Source of the DNA: Saxidomus purpurata
Lineage: Eukaryota > Mollusca > Bivalvia > Venerida > Veneridae
Assembly (NCBI GenBank): GCA_022818135.1
Contig: JAFMSR010000010.1
Span: 31,350,269 to 31,414,268, forward strand
Reading direction: 5' to 3'
DNA length: 64,000 nucleotides
Of the stretch, positions 41,246 through 56,200 are shown piece by piece. The number at the start of each line of letters is the position of its first letter. The stretch's first letter is position 1. A program made the translations under genes and the position numbers. Under the pieces are notes generated by a model that saw only the letters and a program-made list of their open reading frames with translations, was not told where the DNA came from and ran no database searches.

Positions 41246-44200
41246 GTAAGAATTACTTAAATAGTAAGATAAAAAGTTAATCTAACCGTCTCCAAATATG
41301 CACACGAAATAAAACGCATATGATTAAAAACAAGTCTGATAACTTTTTTTTAACTTGATGTCAAACAGATGTAGTGTACACTAACTAAAGTATGTTCATA
41401 AATATTTGATGTTTAGAATATAGACTATAAATTATATGTAAAGATTAATATGGCCGAATATGTTGAAAGTCTTCGTAAAAAAAGAAAAATCGTTAATAAA
41501 GTACAAGTATTTTCTTCCTAAACCAATGACAGATCCATGACATAATAATTAATAATATTGATACCTAATGTAACATAATTATTATACTAGATATCAAAAT
41601 AAGCAAACAGAGCAATGTTGACTAGCTGAAGCTGAAATGCTCAGTTGACTATGTTTTTGTCGAATCCTATAGGCTGCCCATTTTATGGTTTAAAAAAAAC
41701 TTTCCTTTCATCCTTCTCCAAAATAACGTGTTGTGTTGTAAAATAAAATACCTTACATTTTATACTGATAATGATTGACAAATCACTCCTTTTTCCGTAT
41801 ATGGCACAACACAGAATGATGTAGTATTTATAAGTGTCAGATTTTTCTTCGTGTATTTCAATGATTATAAATATGCAGAATTTAAAATAATAATACGTTC
41901 TTCGTGGTTACTTCCCTCCTAACAATGAAGATAGCGAGGTGAGAATTTACGTCACTGGAACTGCTCGTGCCCGGAGAGAAAAGGGTGTTAAAAAGTTACC
42001 TTACAGAGGTATTCGATTATTGACCAGATGCCATGAAAGTAAAACACAGTCTCTCATAATTTTTGTTAGAATGGCACATGTGATATGGACGATATAGTCA
42101 CTGTTTTTATATTGCTTGAAATGCACATAATGTGTCACGAGTATGGTGAGACAGGAATGAATGAATGAATGAATATGTTTATGTTTTATTGTCTCATTTC
42201 ACTCCTGTGGCCGAGTGCATACAGAAGGCGTAGATTGCGCTGTCGTTAACCGTCTGTGCTGGCGTAACTAATCCTGTCGTCCAACGGGATTTTAAGGTAG
42301 TGGGGGTCTAATGGACACTATTCCAAAACACATTAAACTTAATATTTATATAATCTACATTTGTTAACTGACTAGTGTGCAAAATTTAAAGACATTTCAC
42401 CGTTTAATTAAAAATTAATTTCGTTTTTTGTTGCCCTACCCCCACTTAAGAAATACTGACCATATTAAAAAGTACCATAAAATATAAAATAGGTATGTTT
42501 GCAAGTATCTATTTACATTTAATTTTTTTCTAGGTTCCAAGAAGTATTACAAGCAATGTAGAATTACAAAACATGTATTATAATTCTACAAGCTTAACAT
42601 GTGTAACAAAAAATATGCAATAATGCCAAAAACTAGGGTATACAATTTGCCTAATTTTGCCGCGAGTATGCGCGAGACATATCACACATGTACATATACA
42701 CAACTGTAGCAAAAGATTCGGAGTAGGGCCATCACTATTGATTATTATAAAACTTTTATAAGTAGTATATGAATTGAAATATAAGAAAAAATAAAAATGT
42801 TTTACCGTCTACTTTTTGAGATATTCAACTTTTAAAAATGAGCACGGTCAATTTTTATATTTTCAAGTAACTGCACAGCTTGATAACATCAAGGAAAATT
42901 AGGATACAGTTTTCAAATCTTGTAAAATGGCATAGTTTTTCATGTTATTTAATTTGATAACTAAAAAAGAAAAAATAACGAAAAAAAATTAATTACACAT
43001 CCACTACCTTAAGCCGAGTGCATAACGCTAGCGTACGTCCGTCGTAGATACGCCTGGGTTACGACTGTCTTTTTAATATTTTATCACATATTTCTCGTGC
43101 ATAATCGTTGTATTTCTTGTTTCAGTGCATGAAATTTGATATGCATATGTTAAGATAATCTGTTTTGAATAATGGGCACATGTCTAGAAATATAACACTA
43201 TTTTTACAAAAAGTTTTTCTAAAATTTAAAATTGCCTGTTTTATATAAATTCGAGAAAAACAACATGTCTAGGAACTAAACCATTTCTTAAATTTAAAAT
43301 GAACTCCAAATTGTTACAACATGTAACTAAAATTATTACCTCTCCTTAAGTCATTCACAGTTCGAAATAAAATAACTATTTAAATAGTCGTATAAAGAAA
43401 GAATCTGCTGAATGTTACAACGTTTTATAGCTGAACTATAACATAGATTGCGTCTAGCTAAGAAGGATAGGCGAATTGACAAAAGAAGGCACCTACACGG
43501 ATGTCGCTTTTAATTTTATTCTACGAGGGTGTGTGGGAGAGGGTATTTAGAAATCACAGTTTCGGCAGTTGTTTGGTTGGGCAGTCGGTCCGTCAGTTTG
43601 TTTCACAATACTATGTAAACTGTACTTGAAGCTCGACTTGAACTTCTTCAAACGTTTTCTTTATATCAAACCAATTACATATATTAAGTACATGTAATCA
43701 GTACGAACTGTAGCTGTTAAAGATCTGATTATACGCTTTCCTTTCATAGAATGATTTATATGTCTCTAGAATTAGCCGTTGTACCCTGTGTCTATAACCC
43801 TGAACTGATCTATAAATGTCTGAACATCGTCTCGATCAGGTGAAGTTTTTTCATTACCCTTTAAGACTTTTATGAAAGACAGAACGGACACGATTTATAA
43901 CCGAATATTGCCTTACCCTAGAACCGAGCAGGATGAAACAGGTGTTCCGTACATCGACGTAATATCTTTAAATTTTGTTCAAAAACCGAGTAGTTACGAA
44001 AATAAGATATAACACTGGAGACGCTATATTACAGACAGACGGGCAAACAGATGGACACCCATGACTAAACCATATGTCTCCAAATATCATTGCCTTTACT
44101 GATATTTGACATGATAACGTATATAACAAGAGCTGTCTCATGACAGCACGCTCGACTATTCGAAAGTTTGTCAGTAAAAAAGGTTTTTTTGTCTAAGAAC

Positions 44201-47200
44201 AGGACTGGTGTATTGTCTATAAGAATTAAGGTCAAAGATATGAAACTTGTACAAAGACGTTCGTAGATGTACATTATGTGCAAAGCCTTACCCTGGATTA
44301 TGTTAGCCAACTGGGGGAGAAGGGGGAATAATTTCAAGAAATACATGACCTTGTATATTTGACCTTATAAAATTTTAAACACTAGAATATATATAACTAA
44401 AATATGTATAACTTTTCTAATTCCACTAATAATTGTTGCCGTATTTAGCTTACACATTGCGGTTAGTCAATATCTTTTTTCGGTTGTGTCTTCTTTAAAT
44501 TTCAGTGTAATGGACATCATAAAATAAAATGATATTCTGATTCAACTACGAGTGCATACCAATAGCAACATTAACATCGTACATGTCTATTCAACTGTTA
44601 TGATATTTTAATCCTTGCATAAGTTTCAAATTTTAAAGAATGAGGCTACTGGGACGAAACGGGACGACAGGTTCAATTTCCTGTACGTATCATACGTGTT
44701 CTAAAGGTTTCCGGAAAATGGTTATATCTTGTTTACTAATCGATTCATTTTGACAAAACTTGCACTGGAAATGCATCAAAGTCATTCAAATTCACTGCCT
44801 CTCCTACTTGATTTCTAAAAAGCATGTTCAATAGGCTTTATAGCAACGTAATGTTGTGAGCGGGACAGACTTGCAGCGCTATTAATAACTGTTAAAAAAA
44901 GCATAGCGGCCCATAAAATTGTTTGGAATTGTACGCATTCTCATAAAAACATACAATACGATTTTTGCAGGATGTTATTGACATCATTTACGAATAGCTT
45001 TTTAAGTTTGCAGTGCAGTATTCACACTTGATATGCATAAATAAATAAGTGGGAATTGCAGTGGAGTTTTCAAACTTGATACATGTACATACGGAAACGC
45101 AAACATAAATAAATAGGTAGGAATAGGTGTTAAGGTTTGCAGTGCAGTATTTAAACTTGATACATACGGAAACGCATGCATAAATAAATAGGTGAGAATA
45201 GCTTTTTAGGTTTGCAGTGCAGCATTCAAACTTGATACAAACGGAAACGCATACATAAATAAATAGGCGGGAATAGCTTTTTAGGTTTGCAGTGCAGCAT
45301 TCAAGCTTGATACATACGGAAACTGTTCATAAATAAATAGGCGGGGATAAATTTTTAGGTTTGCAGTGCAGCATTCGAAATTGATACATACGGAAACGCA
45401 TACATAAATAAATAGGCGGGAATAGCTTTTCAGGTTTGCAGTGCAGTATTCAAACTTGATACATACGGAAACGCGTACATAAATAAATAGGGGGGTAATA
45501 GCTTTTTAGGTTTGCAGTGCAGCATTCAAAATTGATACATACGGAAACGCATACATAAAAAATAGGCGGGAATAGCTTTTTAGGTTTGCAGTGCAGCATT
45601 CAAACTTGATACATACGGAAACGTATTCATAAATAAATAGGCGGGAATAAATTTTTAGGTTTGCAGTGCAGCATTCGAAATTGATACATACGGAAACGCA
45701 TACATAAATAAATAGGCGGGAATAGCTTTTTAGGTTTGCAGTGCAGCATTCAAACTTGATACATACGGAAACGCATACATAAATAAATAGGGGGGTAATA
45801 GCTTTTTAGGTTTGCAGTGCAGAATTCAAAATTGATACATACGGAAACGCATACATAAATAAATAGGCGGGAATAGCTGTTTAGGTTTGCATTGCAGTAT
45901 TCAAACTTGATACATACTGAAACGCATACATAAATAAATAGGCAGGAATAGCTTTTTAGGTTTGCAGTGCAGTATTCAAACTTGATACATACGGAAACGC
46001 GTACATAAATAAATAGGCGGGAATAGCTGTTTAGGTTTGCATTGCAGTATTCAAACTTGATACATACGGAAACGCATACACAAATAAATAGGAGTGAATA
46101 GCTTTTTAGGTTTGCAGTGCAGTATTCAAACTTGATAGAAATGTGGGATAGTTTTACCAGAGAACATTTGGAAACGGATTGTTTAGGAAGAATATGTATT
46201 ATTTGAAGATGTATGGAACCGTAATATTCACTCATACGAATTCGCCACATGCATAACAAATACGTACGAGTATGTCGCAAGTAGGTATTGTGAAAATTTT
46301 CGTGCCCACTTTTTTTCACAACTCTTAGTACCAACGAAATTTTCACAGTCCGTTTATCGTTCGTTTATTTAGCTATTGGGAGGCATTTTATCCATGAGAG
46401 CTCTTTAACCAGCCGCCGTATCTTTGAATGAATATCAATTTGCAAGTGTAGCCTTGCTCCTGGATTTTGTTTTTGTACCGAATCTGTTATGGTAGTCATG
46501 GCCCTTACATTAGTCAGAATACATACTTTATGGTATTGTGAGCGGCACGCTGGTCAGTAAACGAATTTCCTAATTACCGGCTTTTGAAAATGATGTGAAT
46601 TATAAAAATTATACTGTATATATATGTATCATTTCTGTGGTGGATATGTAACAGCAGAATTATGGCCCTTGACAAAGCAAGAGAACTGCGAGTACAATTT
46701 GGTATGTCAAGGGCCACAACTGAAATGTCGAAATAAACACGACTGTCGCACTACTTTCTACACGTTTTCATGTAATGCTAAACATTTGTGCCAAGTCATT
46801 GTATAATCCCACTATATGCGGCAAAGTTCTGCCCCAGACACGAACAACACCATCAGTATACTTATATAGTAAAAAATCAACAACGTTCAAAGTGCACTGT
46901 GCTCTTGGCCGTTGAGTTATTAACCCGAGTCTTGCACGCCACATTTTGTCTTGGTGTGGTTGTGCCGAAATCGGTCTATGTATCCTGAAGTTACTGACCA
47001 CACATGAAATGCGACAGACAGACAAACGGAATGATGGACGGACAGGCGGAATCAAGCAATTCTATATTTCCCAAAGCAACACTGATCTTCTATTCATTGA
47101 GACCAATCACTCTCTGTGGCAAACATATATCAAGATATTGAATGTTAAAAGATTTCATGTTTATGACCCCTTGTAACCTTGACATTTACCCATGTGACCC

Positions 47201-50200
47201 CTTAAACTACTAATCATCTTGAGAAATATGAAATATCAGTGTCAAAAGGTTATCAAGATATTGAGTGTTAAAGAATTTGACATTTTTACCCCCTGTGGCC
47301 TTGACATTTGATCCAAAGGTCCAAAATTTTACATGGGTCATCTACTCTTAATGTTCTATAATCCTGTGAAATATGAGGGCTCTATCAGACAGAGCAAAAA
47401 CAATATGCCTCTTGATCTAACTGGGTAATATAAACTGCTGTTTGGAATGTGTGACTATTTTTTTACCGATGTTTTACTATTCTTTGACATGTGAAGTATA
47501 CGTTTTTGCATTGAGGGGTGAGGGCGGGTGGGGATGGAGGGGGATAAAGGTGCAGAATCAATTTTCACAAATGTGTCACATATGTGTACGTATTTGTCAC
47601 ATATGTGTGACGAATTCGTATTTGTGAAATTACAGTTTAACAAAGCTGTCCTGCCCATGTCAACATGACGTTGCCACAGCGAGTGAAACACGCGTTACTA
47701 TTACTAATACCAAATCAAATTTTCTTTTAAATCTGGAATTGTAACGGGGAAATACAGTTTGAAACTAGCTTCTAAAACTTTACAACAGCCATGGATTATA
47801 TCCCTGATTGAAATACTGCTGAATGCTTTTGTATTTCCTAAGATTCACCTGGGTGTTTTTTTTTTTCCTACTTTCGCTTTGTTGAATTTTATAAACAGTC
47901 AGAGATATATGTTGCACATCATTGGAAGTACAGTTCTTTCACTCATAATTCAAAATAGGCACATTTATCCATGTACTACCTATTTACAGCCTCTTTCTGG
48001 GAGACATATTGAAAAATTCAAAGATATTTGATAACTGGAAAACCTTCTTTCGTTTTTGAAAAGGCAAAATATAATTTATTAATTCTTTTGTTAAACTCAA
48101 ATTTTCAACATAATATGATCACATACGGTGCAGTATGACCTATTCTTCTTTCTGAGAAGACGCCCGTTACAATTCAAGATTTAATTGAAAATTCCATTTG
48201 TTTTGGTAATGGACCTTGAAAGTATAATGAAAAAACAACACCGTTGACCCGCTGACTAAGGTTACGTGAGATACAAAAGAAAACAAAATATAAAATACCA
48301 TGCAATAGGGATATTTATTTTGACTACATTTTCACATACTGCTTTAATCCATATCTCTTTATTACGTCCAAACATCTAGATTTGTTCAATCCAAACAATA
48401 ATTCCACATACCTGTTGTTTAAGGTCATCGCTCTACCAGTACTTTCAGAGCTTTGATTTTAGTTATGTTATTGACATATTTTGTTGAGCAGACGACTTGT
48501 CACCAAGAATCAGACTTAAATTCACCTATATTTCCTAACATTTAACGGACATGGAATGTGAAGTGATACCCCCAGCTTTGTTCGCTATAAGGTCAGGCCT
48601 GAAGGCGTTACACGAGGACAATACGCACTGATAATTGTTATGTCGGCCTTTTAATGGCACCTGGAATGATCAGAATATCATCAATTAAATGTTTAAATAT
48701 TTAGACGTATGACAGCAGTGAACTTATTGCAAGAGTTTCCTAGTGTGTTCATTCAACTCACAATTTATTATGGCAACTATTCAGTACCGAAGGGGTTACA
48801 TAAATATGGTCTATTTCTATATATTACTAAAAAGTGTTGTTTCTTTTTTTTTGCTGACTTGCTGATACTCATTTAAAGCACTATCGTATGTTATTTTCAA
48901 TATGACATTTACAGTCTCAATTTTTCAAATGCCAACAAAAAGTAAGTGAATAAGCCGAATATTTGTGTTTTCGTTTTGCAGAATTGCGAAATGATAAAGA
49001 TTAAACATCATTAAACCAAATTAGCAAAAAAAAGATCTTTAGTAAAACTGTTAGATCATAATATTGCAGTGTAAACAGGACAAACTCTTATAAAACATCA
49101 GCTTATGTAACAATTCATATGTTTGTACAGTGTTTTTTTCCTCGCACCAATGAGCACTCTATTAATAGACGTAAATAAATTGAATTCAGTAATTTAAGGT
49201 ATTGGGACTCCTTTGACAGTCGTTTGTGTATATATGATTGACTAAAGTATGCGCATGGCAATGTGTATTGCAAATATTGTAACTTTTGAGAAATATGCAT
49301 TTTGTAGACAGTTATTCTAACTCTTAAAACGGCTTCAACGCCTCCATGTAATTTTTCTGCAAAGTCATATCAAAATACCTTAAGTTTACTAATATCAAAA
49401 TCATGTTAACATGTATCAATAACATTAAAGGTCTATTATTAAGACCAAATCAAATTTTCTTTTAAATGTGGAAATGTAACGGGCGTCTTCTATGAAAGAA
49501 AATATGATTATATTGTGATGAAAATTTGAGTTTAACAAAATTATTAATAAATTATATTAAAAATATTCAAAAACGAAAGTTGATTTTCCAGTTATCAAAT
49601 ATCTTTGTAATTTTCAAGAAGTCCCCCAGAAAGAGGCTGTAAATAGGTTGAACATGAATAAGCATGCCTATTTTGAAATATAGTTGAAAGAACCGTTTAC
49701 TTTTAATGGTGCGCAACGTATATCTCTGGCTGTTAACAAAATGTAAGTTAGCGAAAGTAGGAAAAAGAGACCTCCCAGGTAAATCTAAGGAAATACAAAA
49801 ACATTCACTCGTATTTCTGCAACAGTATTTCAAACAGGGAAATACTCCACGCTATTGTAAAGTTTTAGATGCCAGTTCCAAACTATATGTTCCTTGTTAC
49901 AATTCCAGATACAAATGTAAATTCGATTTGGTCTTAGTAATGGACCTTTAATTAACGATACAGAGGCAGTTAAACAGGTAATGATGGTAATAGTGAAAGC
50001 TTTTAAAATTACACACTCTTTGTATTGAAGAATCGAAATTGCATTCGCCTTACTGAATAAAATTAATCGTAGTTATTCTATCAAAATGGTGTATACATTT
50101 ATCTTCTGATCTTAAAAGGGTAAACATCATTCACTGCTGATATCATATTGAAAATCGAAACATGTCGTATGGATGGGAAGTGATTTTACATTATTACTGT

Positions 50201-53200
50201 TACATTAACCTCATTGAATTTTAAAACTGCAATAAATGACATTACTTTTCCAACAATATTTGCAATCCTGACACGACATTGTTTTGTTTAGCACTGGTTT
50301 GTCTGGTATAACTGGAATCAATATCAGGAGCTTTGTGGAGCCACCGTTGCTTATATATTGTGTAGCATGTGACTTCTCCAACGACATGCAATGCAAGTAG
50401 AATGCATCAGTATCTGGAAATGTACACGTCGAAAACCTACATATCTTTTATTTTGTGACACTTACTGAAACTATTTTTTTCCAACGAATTCTGTATTCTG
50501 TTTGTTTTTATGTCATGATACTTACACAAAAATAGACCTACACGAAGGCCTTATGTACAGACATTGACTGTGACGTTATAATGGTCTGAGACGCATCATA
50601 CACGGCGATTATACTTGAGGAATGTTTCTAAAAACTGTGGAAATCGACAAAATTGAGTACAACTTTCAAATAACAATTATAATATACTCTGTTGTGTATA
50701 ACTTTGATTCTTTTATCTGAAAGGATATGGCAGAGGCCAGTTCTTTGCATGGAATCCCGAAGATTGTAAATTCACGCCAGATTGTTGTGAAAGTACTATG
50801 GTGCCTGCTGTTTCTTGGAGCTTTTTCAGTATTCACGATACAGTTGTATCATCTTTTTATGTAAGTATTACATTAACATTTTTCCCTTAACGATATGAGT
50901 CGTTTAATATACTCTGTAAAATTTGTGAAGTCATAGATAGAGCATTGTTTGTGCTTGTTCTTATATTAGTTTCGACTGTACTATAAATTATTCAAAAGAG
51001 TGAATATTCATTGACTGAATAGTAAACAATGACTGCACGGATGTGAATGCAGGTCAGGATCTGCACTCGTTTGCAGACACAATCATTTGTTGCAATTAAT
51101 GTTAAGGTGAAAATGTGCAGTGAAACATTTGGATGTCATACTTCTGAAACAATATGTATTTTCCAAATTCTAAAACACATCATTTCACTTTTTATTACCA
51201 TTTTTCCAAATTTCAATAAACCACAGTTTATGTATCAGATGTATAGCTGTTCGGAAGAGTTTTATTTCCAGGTTTTTGTTTGATTAAACTGTCATCTGGT
51301 TAAAGTCCATTCCGTCTACAGATTCTAGTTGGGCAGATACTATGCAGATGCACTGTGTTAGAGATGCCATCTATGCATATCACTTGCCTGCTGAAATAAT
51401 TGATTCGATAGAAGTAAATAGTTCATTTCGTTTATAGCTCTACTGGACAAAGAGCTTATGCTATGGTGCATGTGGTGGTTTGTCTGTCGTTCGTATGTCT
51501 GTAAACTTTTTCTTGATAACATTGTACAGGTCGCAATATTCATCTGACTTTGATGAAACTTCCTGATAACGATCCCTGCAACTTGTAGATGTTCCCTTTT
51601 GTTTTTGGGGTCAGTAAGTCAGAGATCAAGGTTACAGTGACATCCGATAGCAATTCCTTGATAACACTCTACAGGTTACAATTTTCATTCAACTTTCATC
51701 AAACTTGCTCAGAAGGTTTCCTGCAATATGTAAATGATCCCTATTGTTTTCAGTGTCAGTGTGTCAAGGGTCAAGGTCACAGTGACCTCTGTTAGATTTT
51801 TCTTGATAACGCTGTACGGGTCACAGTTTTCTTTAACTTTAATCGAACTTGCTCAAAGGCTTCCTGTATCACGTAGATGATCCCTATCGATATTTGGGTT
51901 AGTGTGTCAAAGGTTTAACCTAAGTGACCCGACACTGAGACCTTGTTGACCCACTGTCTTCAAACTTCATAGAATGATTGGTCTTACTGAGTTGATGATC
52001 CCTATCATTTTGGGTCTGCGGGAAAAAGGTCAAGGTAACAGTGAGCCGAACTTTAAAAATCTTTTCCACTCAATATCCTGAGATTTACATCACCCACAGT
52101 CTTCAAACGTCATAGCACGATTGGTCTTTCTGAGTAGATGATCCCTACTGCTTTTTTGGGTCAGTGGATCAAGGTCACAGTGAACTATGTTAACTTTTCC
52201 TTGGTAACATTACAAAAGATTTTCACAAAACCTACTCAGAACAATCCAGTCAGGCAGACAAGTAGAGTGATACTGGTTCTTTTGGGCCTCTTGCTACATT
52301 TCAATCTGAGTACATGTAATTGTACACAAAAAAACGCCATACAAATGATGTTTTTCTTTCAGGACTTATTATTCTTATCCGTCTCAGACTTCGGTATCGT
52401 TAAAGTTTAGCCCGATCGCCTTTCCCGCAATCACTCTTTGTAACATGAACCCAGTTCGAAAATCTAACTTGCAGAAAGTCCAGGAGTTGCAGGATGCTGT
52501 AAAGTCTTACTCTAATATCGTAAGTACTCGTTTCATTTTGCAAAAGCAGTTTGAAACATTTTGTGTATTTGCCTAACTAAAGACATTTGATCACTGGAAT
52601 GATAAAGGCTTACTGGGTTAAGTTTAAATATACTTTTCAGTATGTTTTTTCATAACTGACGAAAATTACGTCATATATCACATCTTCGAATGACTTTTGC
52701 CTGCTATTTACTATTCTTAAAAGTTCTTAAACATTGTTATTTCATAGTTCAGTAATTTGGATATTTACAACTAGATCTATATATCTATATGATTTCTAGT
52801 GGTTGCAAATATTTTTAACGGCGAATCGTAAAATATATTTTCGATCATTAAAACCGTATATATTTTTGCAAATGTCTAAAATGGTAAAGCCTTTCCTAAC
52901 GTACGATGAAGTTACAAATCAGAGCAGACGTTACAAATTAAGCTCAATCGAATGAATTTTTAAAGTTCTGTTTGATCAAAATGTTAGTCCAATCGCACTT
53001 ATTCTCCTGAATATGCAAAGTCTGGTTCCCTGTCGTTCTGGCATAATACAGTACGTCAGGCAAAGCTCAATAATGGCGGCGCCCAGTGGAAGTTTCAAGT
53101 ATCTTTTATAAAGTGTAAAAGTATTGATCATTCAAAACTAAGGTGTTTATTTGACATAGTTGTAGACAAAGTTTTAAAGGTCGAAAGTTTTTTGAATGCT

Positions 53201-56200
53201 CAATTTGTGAACGTTGGAAAAAGTAAGTTTACTTTATTTCGGACAAGTTATTTCAAGAAGACGTTTCGGATATGAAACATTTTAAATTTGTATTTGTAAT
53301 TTTTATCGCCCAAGTCGAGTTAAAGGAGAAAAAATAAAATGTCGGCGGCGTAATTTGAACCTCGTCCGTAAAATTAGAGCGCCAGTGACATAACCACTGA
53401 GCCACAGAGAATGAAGACTTAAATAAGACATAAATAATCAATTCCTATATATAAACACATGCTAACAATGATAATAGTATACATACTAAATATCCGAAAT
53501 GTCAACTAATATCTTCCTCATCCGAAAATACGGCTATATTTCCTGTTGTTTCTTTTTCCTTTTATTTCATTGGTCAATCTTAAATTAATAGCAATTTACA
53601 TTGGGTTTGTATTGACAAATCACATACTGCAAGGTTTTTGAAATGATCAATTCCTACATTATACCCTGCATCCGTATTTACAAAATTGATAGTGTGGGCG
53701 CCGCCCCGATTGAGCTTTGCCTGACCCATACCGTCATACCGTGTGGGTAGGGCAGGTAAAACCTGCAGACACTACTTCGACCATGATTTTAGACAATTTC
53801 AAAGCCAGTTTAATGCCTCGGGATTCTCTTGAATTATTGATATACGAATGGATACCGTGTCTTCTCCGTTACAACTTAAAAGTTTAGTCACTTCTATTGA
53901 TGTTGTACTGTAGGCAACGTTTAAGTGACCTTTTCCCACGGATTTGCATATCTTTGTTCTATTATTATTAATGGATGCCCGTATTTTACTTGAACCAGGC
54001 CACGTTTTTAATCTTAGATGATGTGTAATGTTTACAGTATTTATAACACAACCATCAATTAGTACGTTATTTCAGAATATGCATGGCGCATTTAGAAAAA
54101 AACGAGAGGCAACCGAAGAGAAAAAAGAAATGTCACAAGATTTGCCGATACAAAGTTCAGATACAAAATTTTGCAAAGAGGGAGAGGGATGTGCCTACGA
54201 TAAAAGTAAAAACAAGAAAAGATCTTACGATTGGAAAAATGATGCTGATCAAGAAATTCCTCGCAAAATTCTGGATCAAACGGAAGCGAACATCGAACTC
54301 GGTGATAAACAGGTACCCGTTGACCAAACGAATTCCGAAATGTTTTCGGAACAGAACAATAATGAAAATACTTATGTTGAAAATTTGACTCCTTACATAA
54401 GAAAACATAGCGACGAGTCCATAGATTCATTGCAAAACAGGCCTGTGGATAGCGAACATTTAACTTTTCCAAATGCTAAGGATTATGATCAAATCATTCA
54501 GAACCTAATTGATATACCGCGTACATTTGTTACATGGCCGGAGCCGCTATGGAAAGGAAAGCGTAGGCGAAAAAGACAAGCTGTCGAATCTTCGAGTGAA
54601 TTTCAAAGCACATCTTTAGTTTATGACAGCACAACAAAAATAGCCCCACCGCCATCTGATTTGTCCGCTGCAGATGGTTCTGTTCAACAGTCTAGTACAG
54701 TAGAAATATCTCCGTCGCCATCTGATTCGTCCGCTGCAGATGGTTCTATTCAACAGTCTAGTTCAGTTGAAATATCTCCGTCGCCATCTGATTCGTCCGC
54801 TGCAGATGTTTCTGTGCAACATTCTAGTACAGTAGAAATATCTCCACCGCCATCTGATTCGTCCATTGTAGATAGGTCTTTGCAACTATCAAATACAGCA
54901 GAAATATCATCATCAGATTCCGTTCCGTCCATTGCAACCGACTCTGTTTTACAACCAAGTTCATCATATAACCCTTACTCATCAAAATACAGTAATTCAT
55001 ATTCGTCCTCTAACTCTTATTATTCGACTTACTATGATTATGACTATTACGGATGGGCATCGTGGTACAGTGACAGTTACTATGATTACGGCACCTACTG
55101 GTCCAGTTGGTCCGACAGCTCGAACATGTTCTTCTATGACCAGATAAGCTCATCAAAAGACGAGTGGGATGAACGAGTTGACACATTCAGACAAATCACG
55201 AAGGATGAAAGTCTGTAAGTAGACAAGATCTCTTATTTTTTTCAAGAATCTATGTAATGTGGTAGTTTTATCCTCAGTGTTTTACATGGTGTGAAGTTAC
55301 GACCATACAGCACGTGGTCGATACCTATCACACTAAGACATGCTATCCGACGGAGAGGCAGTGATAGTGCTTATTTAGGACACAGCTTCAAGCTCGAAAT
55401 TTCATATTTACTGCAAATTATACACGTAGTTTCACATTCCTTTTGCAAATTCACTATCGTAGGTGAATGCCATGTTCACTAAAATGTATACGGGTAATTA
55501 CCAGGGCATTTCAATTGTTTAGTATTTAAAATGTATTTGCCTATGTACCCACTACACTTAGTATGCTTTAATTTTGGATTCCCATCTTCACTTTATTTAA
55601 TGTAATATATATACATGTACTTCTTTTCTGTGCATAAGTTGAACTTCTTTTTGTATGCCTGTCGGTTTAAACTTTGTTAGCAACAGTTTTTGTGCCTGGG
55701 GTTATGAGCCCAAAGGCCATAGTTTACGTATATTCCCGACAGAGAAGTCGTGTGACATTAATTTGTTTGCCGCCGTTGACTTAAAGGTACATTACTAACA
55801 CCAATGAAATCGAATTTTCTTTTAAATCGGGATTTGTAACAGGGAAATACAGTTTGAAACTGGCATCTAAAACTTTACAATAGACGTGGAGTGTTTAAAA
55901 TACTGCTGCAGAAAAACAAGTGAATGTTTTTATATTTCCTTAGATCAACCAGGGTGGTCTATTTGTCCTACTTTCGCTTAAGTGCATATTGTATACAGTC
56001 AAAGATTTACTTTGCACATCACTGGAAGTAAAGTTCTATCAATCATAATTCAAAATAGGCATGCTTATTCATGTAGAACCTATTTACAGCCTCTCTCTGG
56101 GAGACTTCTTGAAAATTACAAAGATATTTGAAAACTGGAAAACCTACTTCGTTTTTGAAAAGGCAAAATATGATGTATTAATTCATTTGTTAAACTCAAA

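Noticed and set aside
45750..46346. 198-codon minus-strand open frame
   Set aside because: Produced by the 75-bp satellite (25 codons per unit). No start context, no family likeness and no exon structure.
54028..54075. Translation start of a separate protein at the ATG of 54028
   Set aside because: A good acceptor lies at 54075, and the downstream frame is in phase with exon 3 and matches gene 1 exon 4. The upstream codons are intron.
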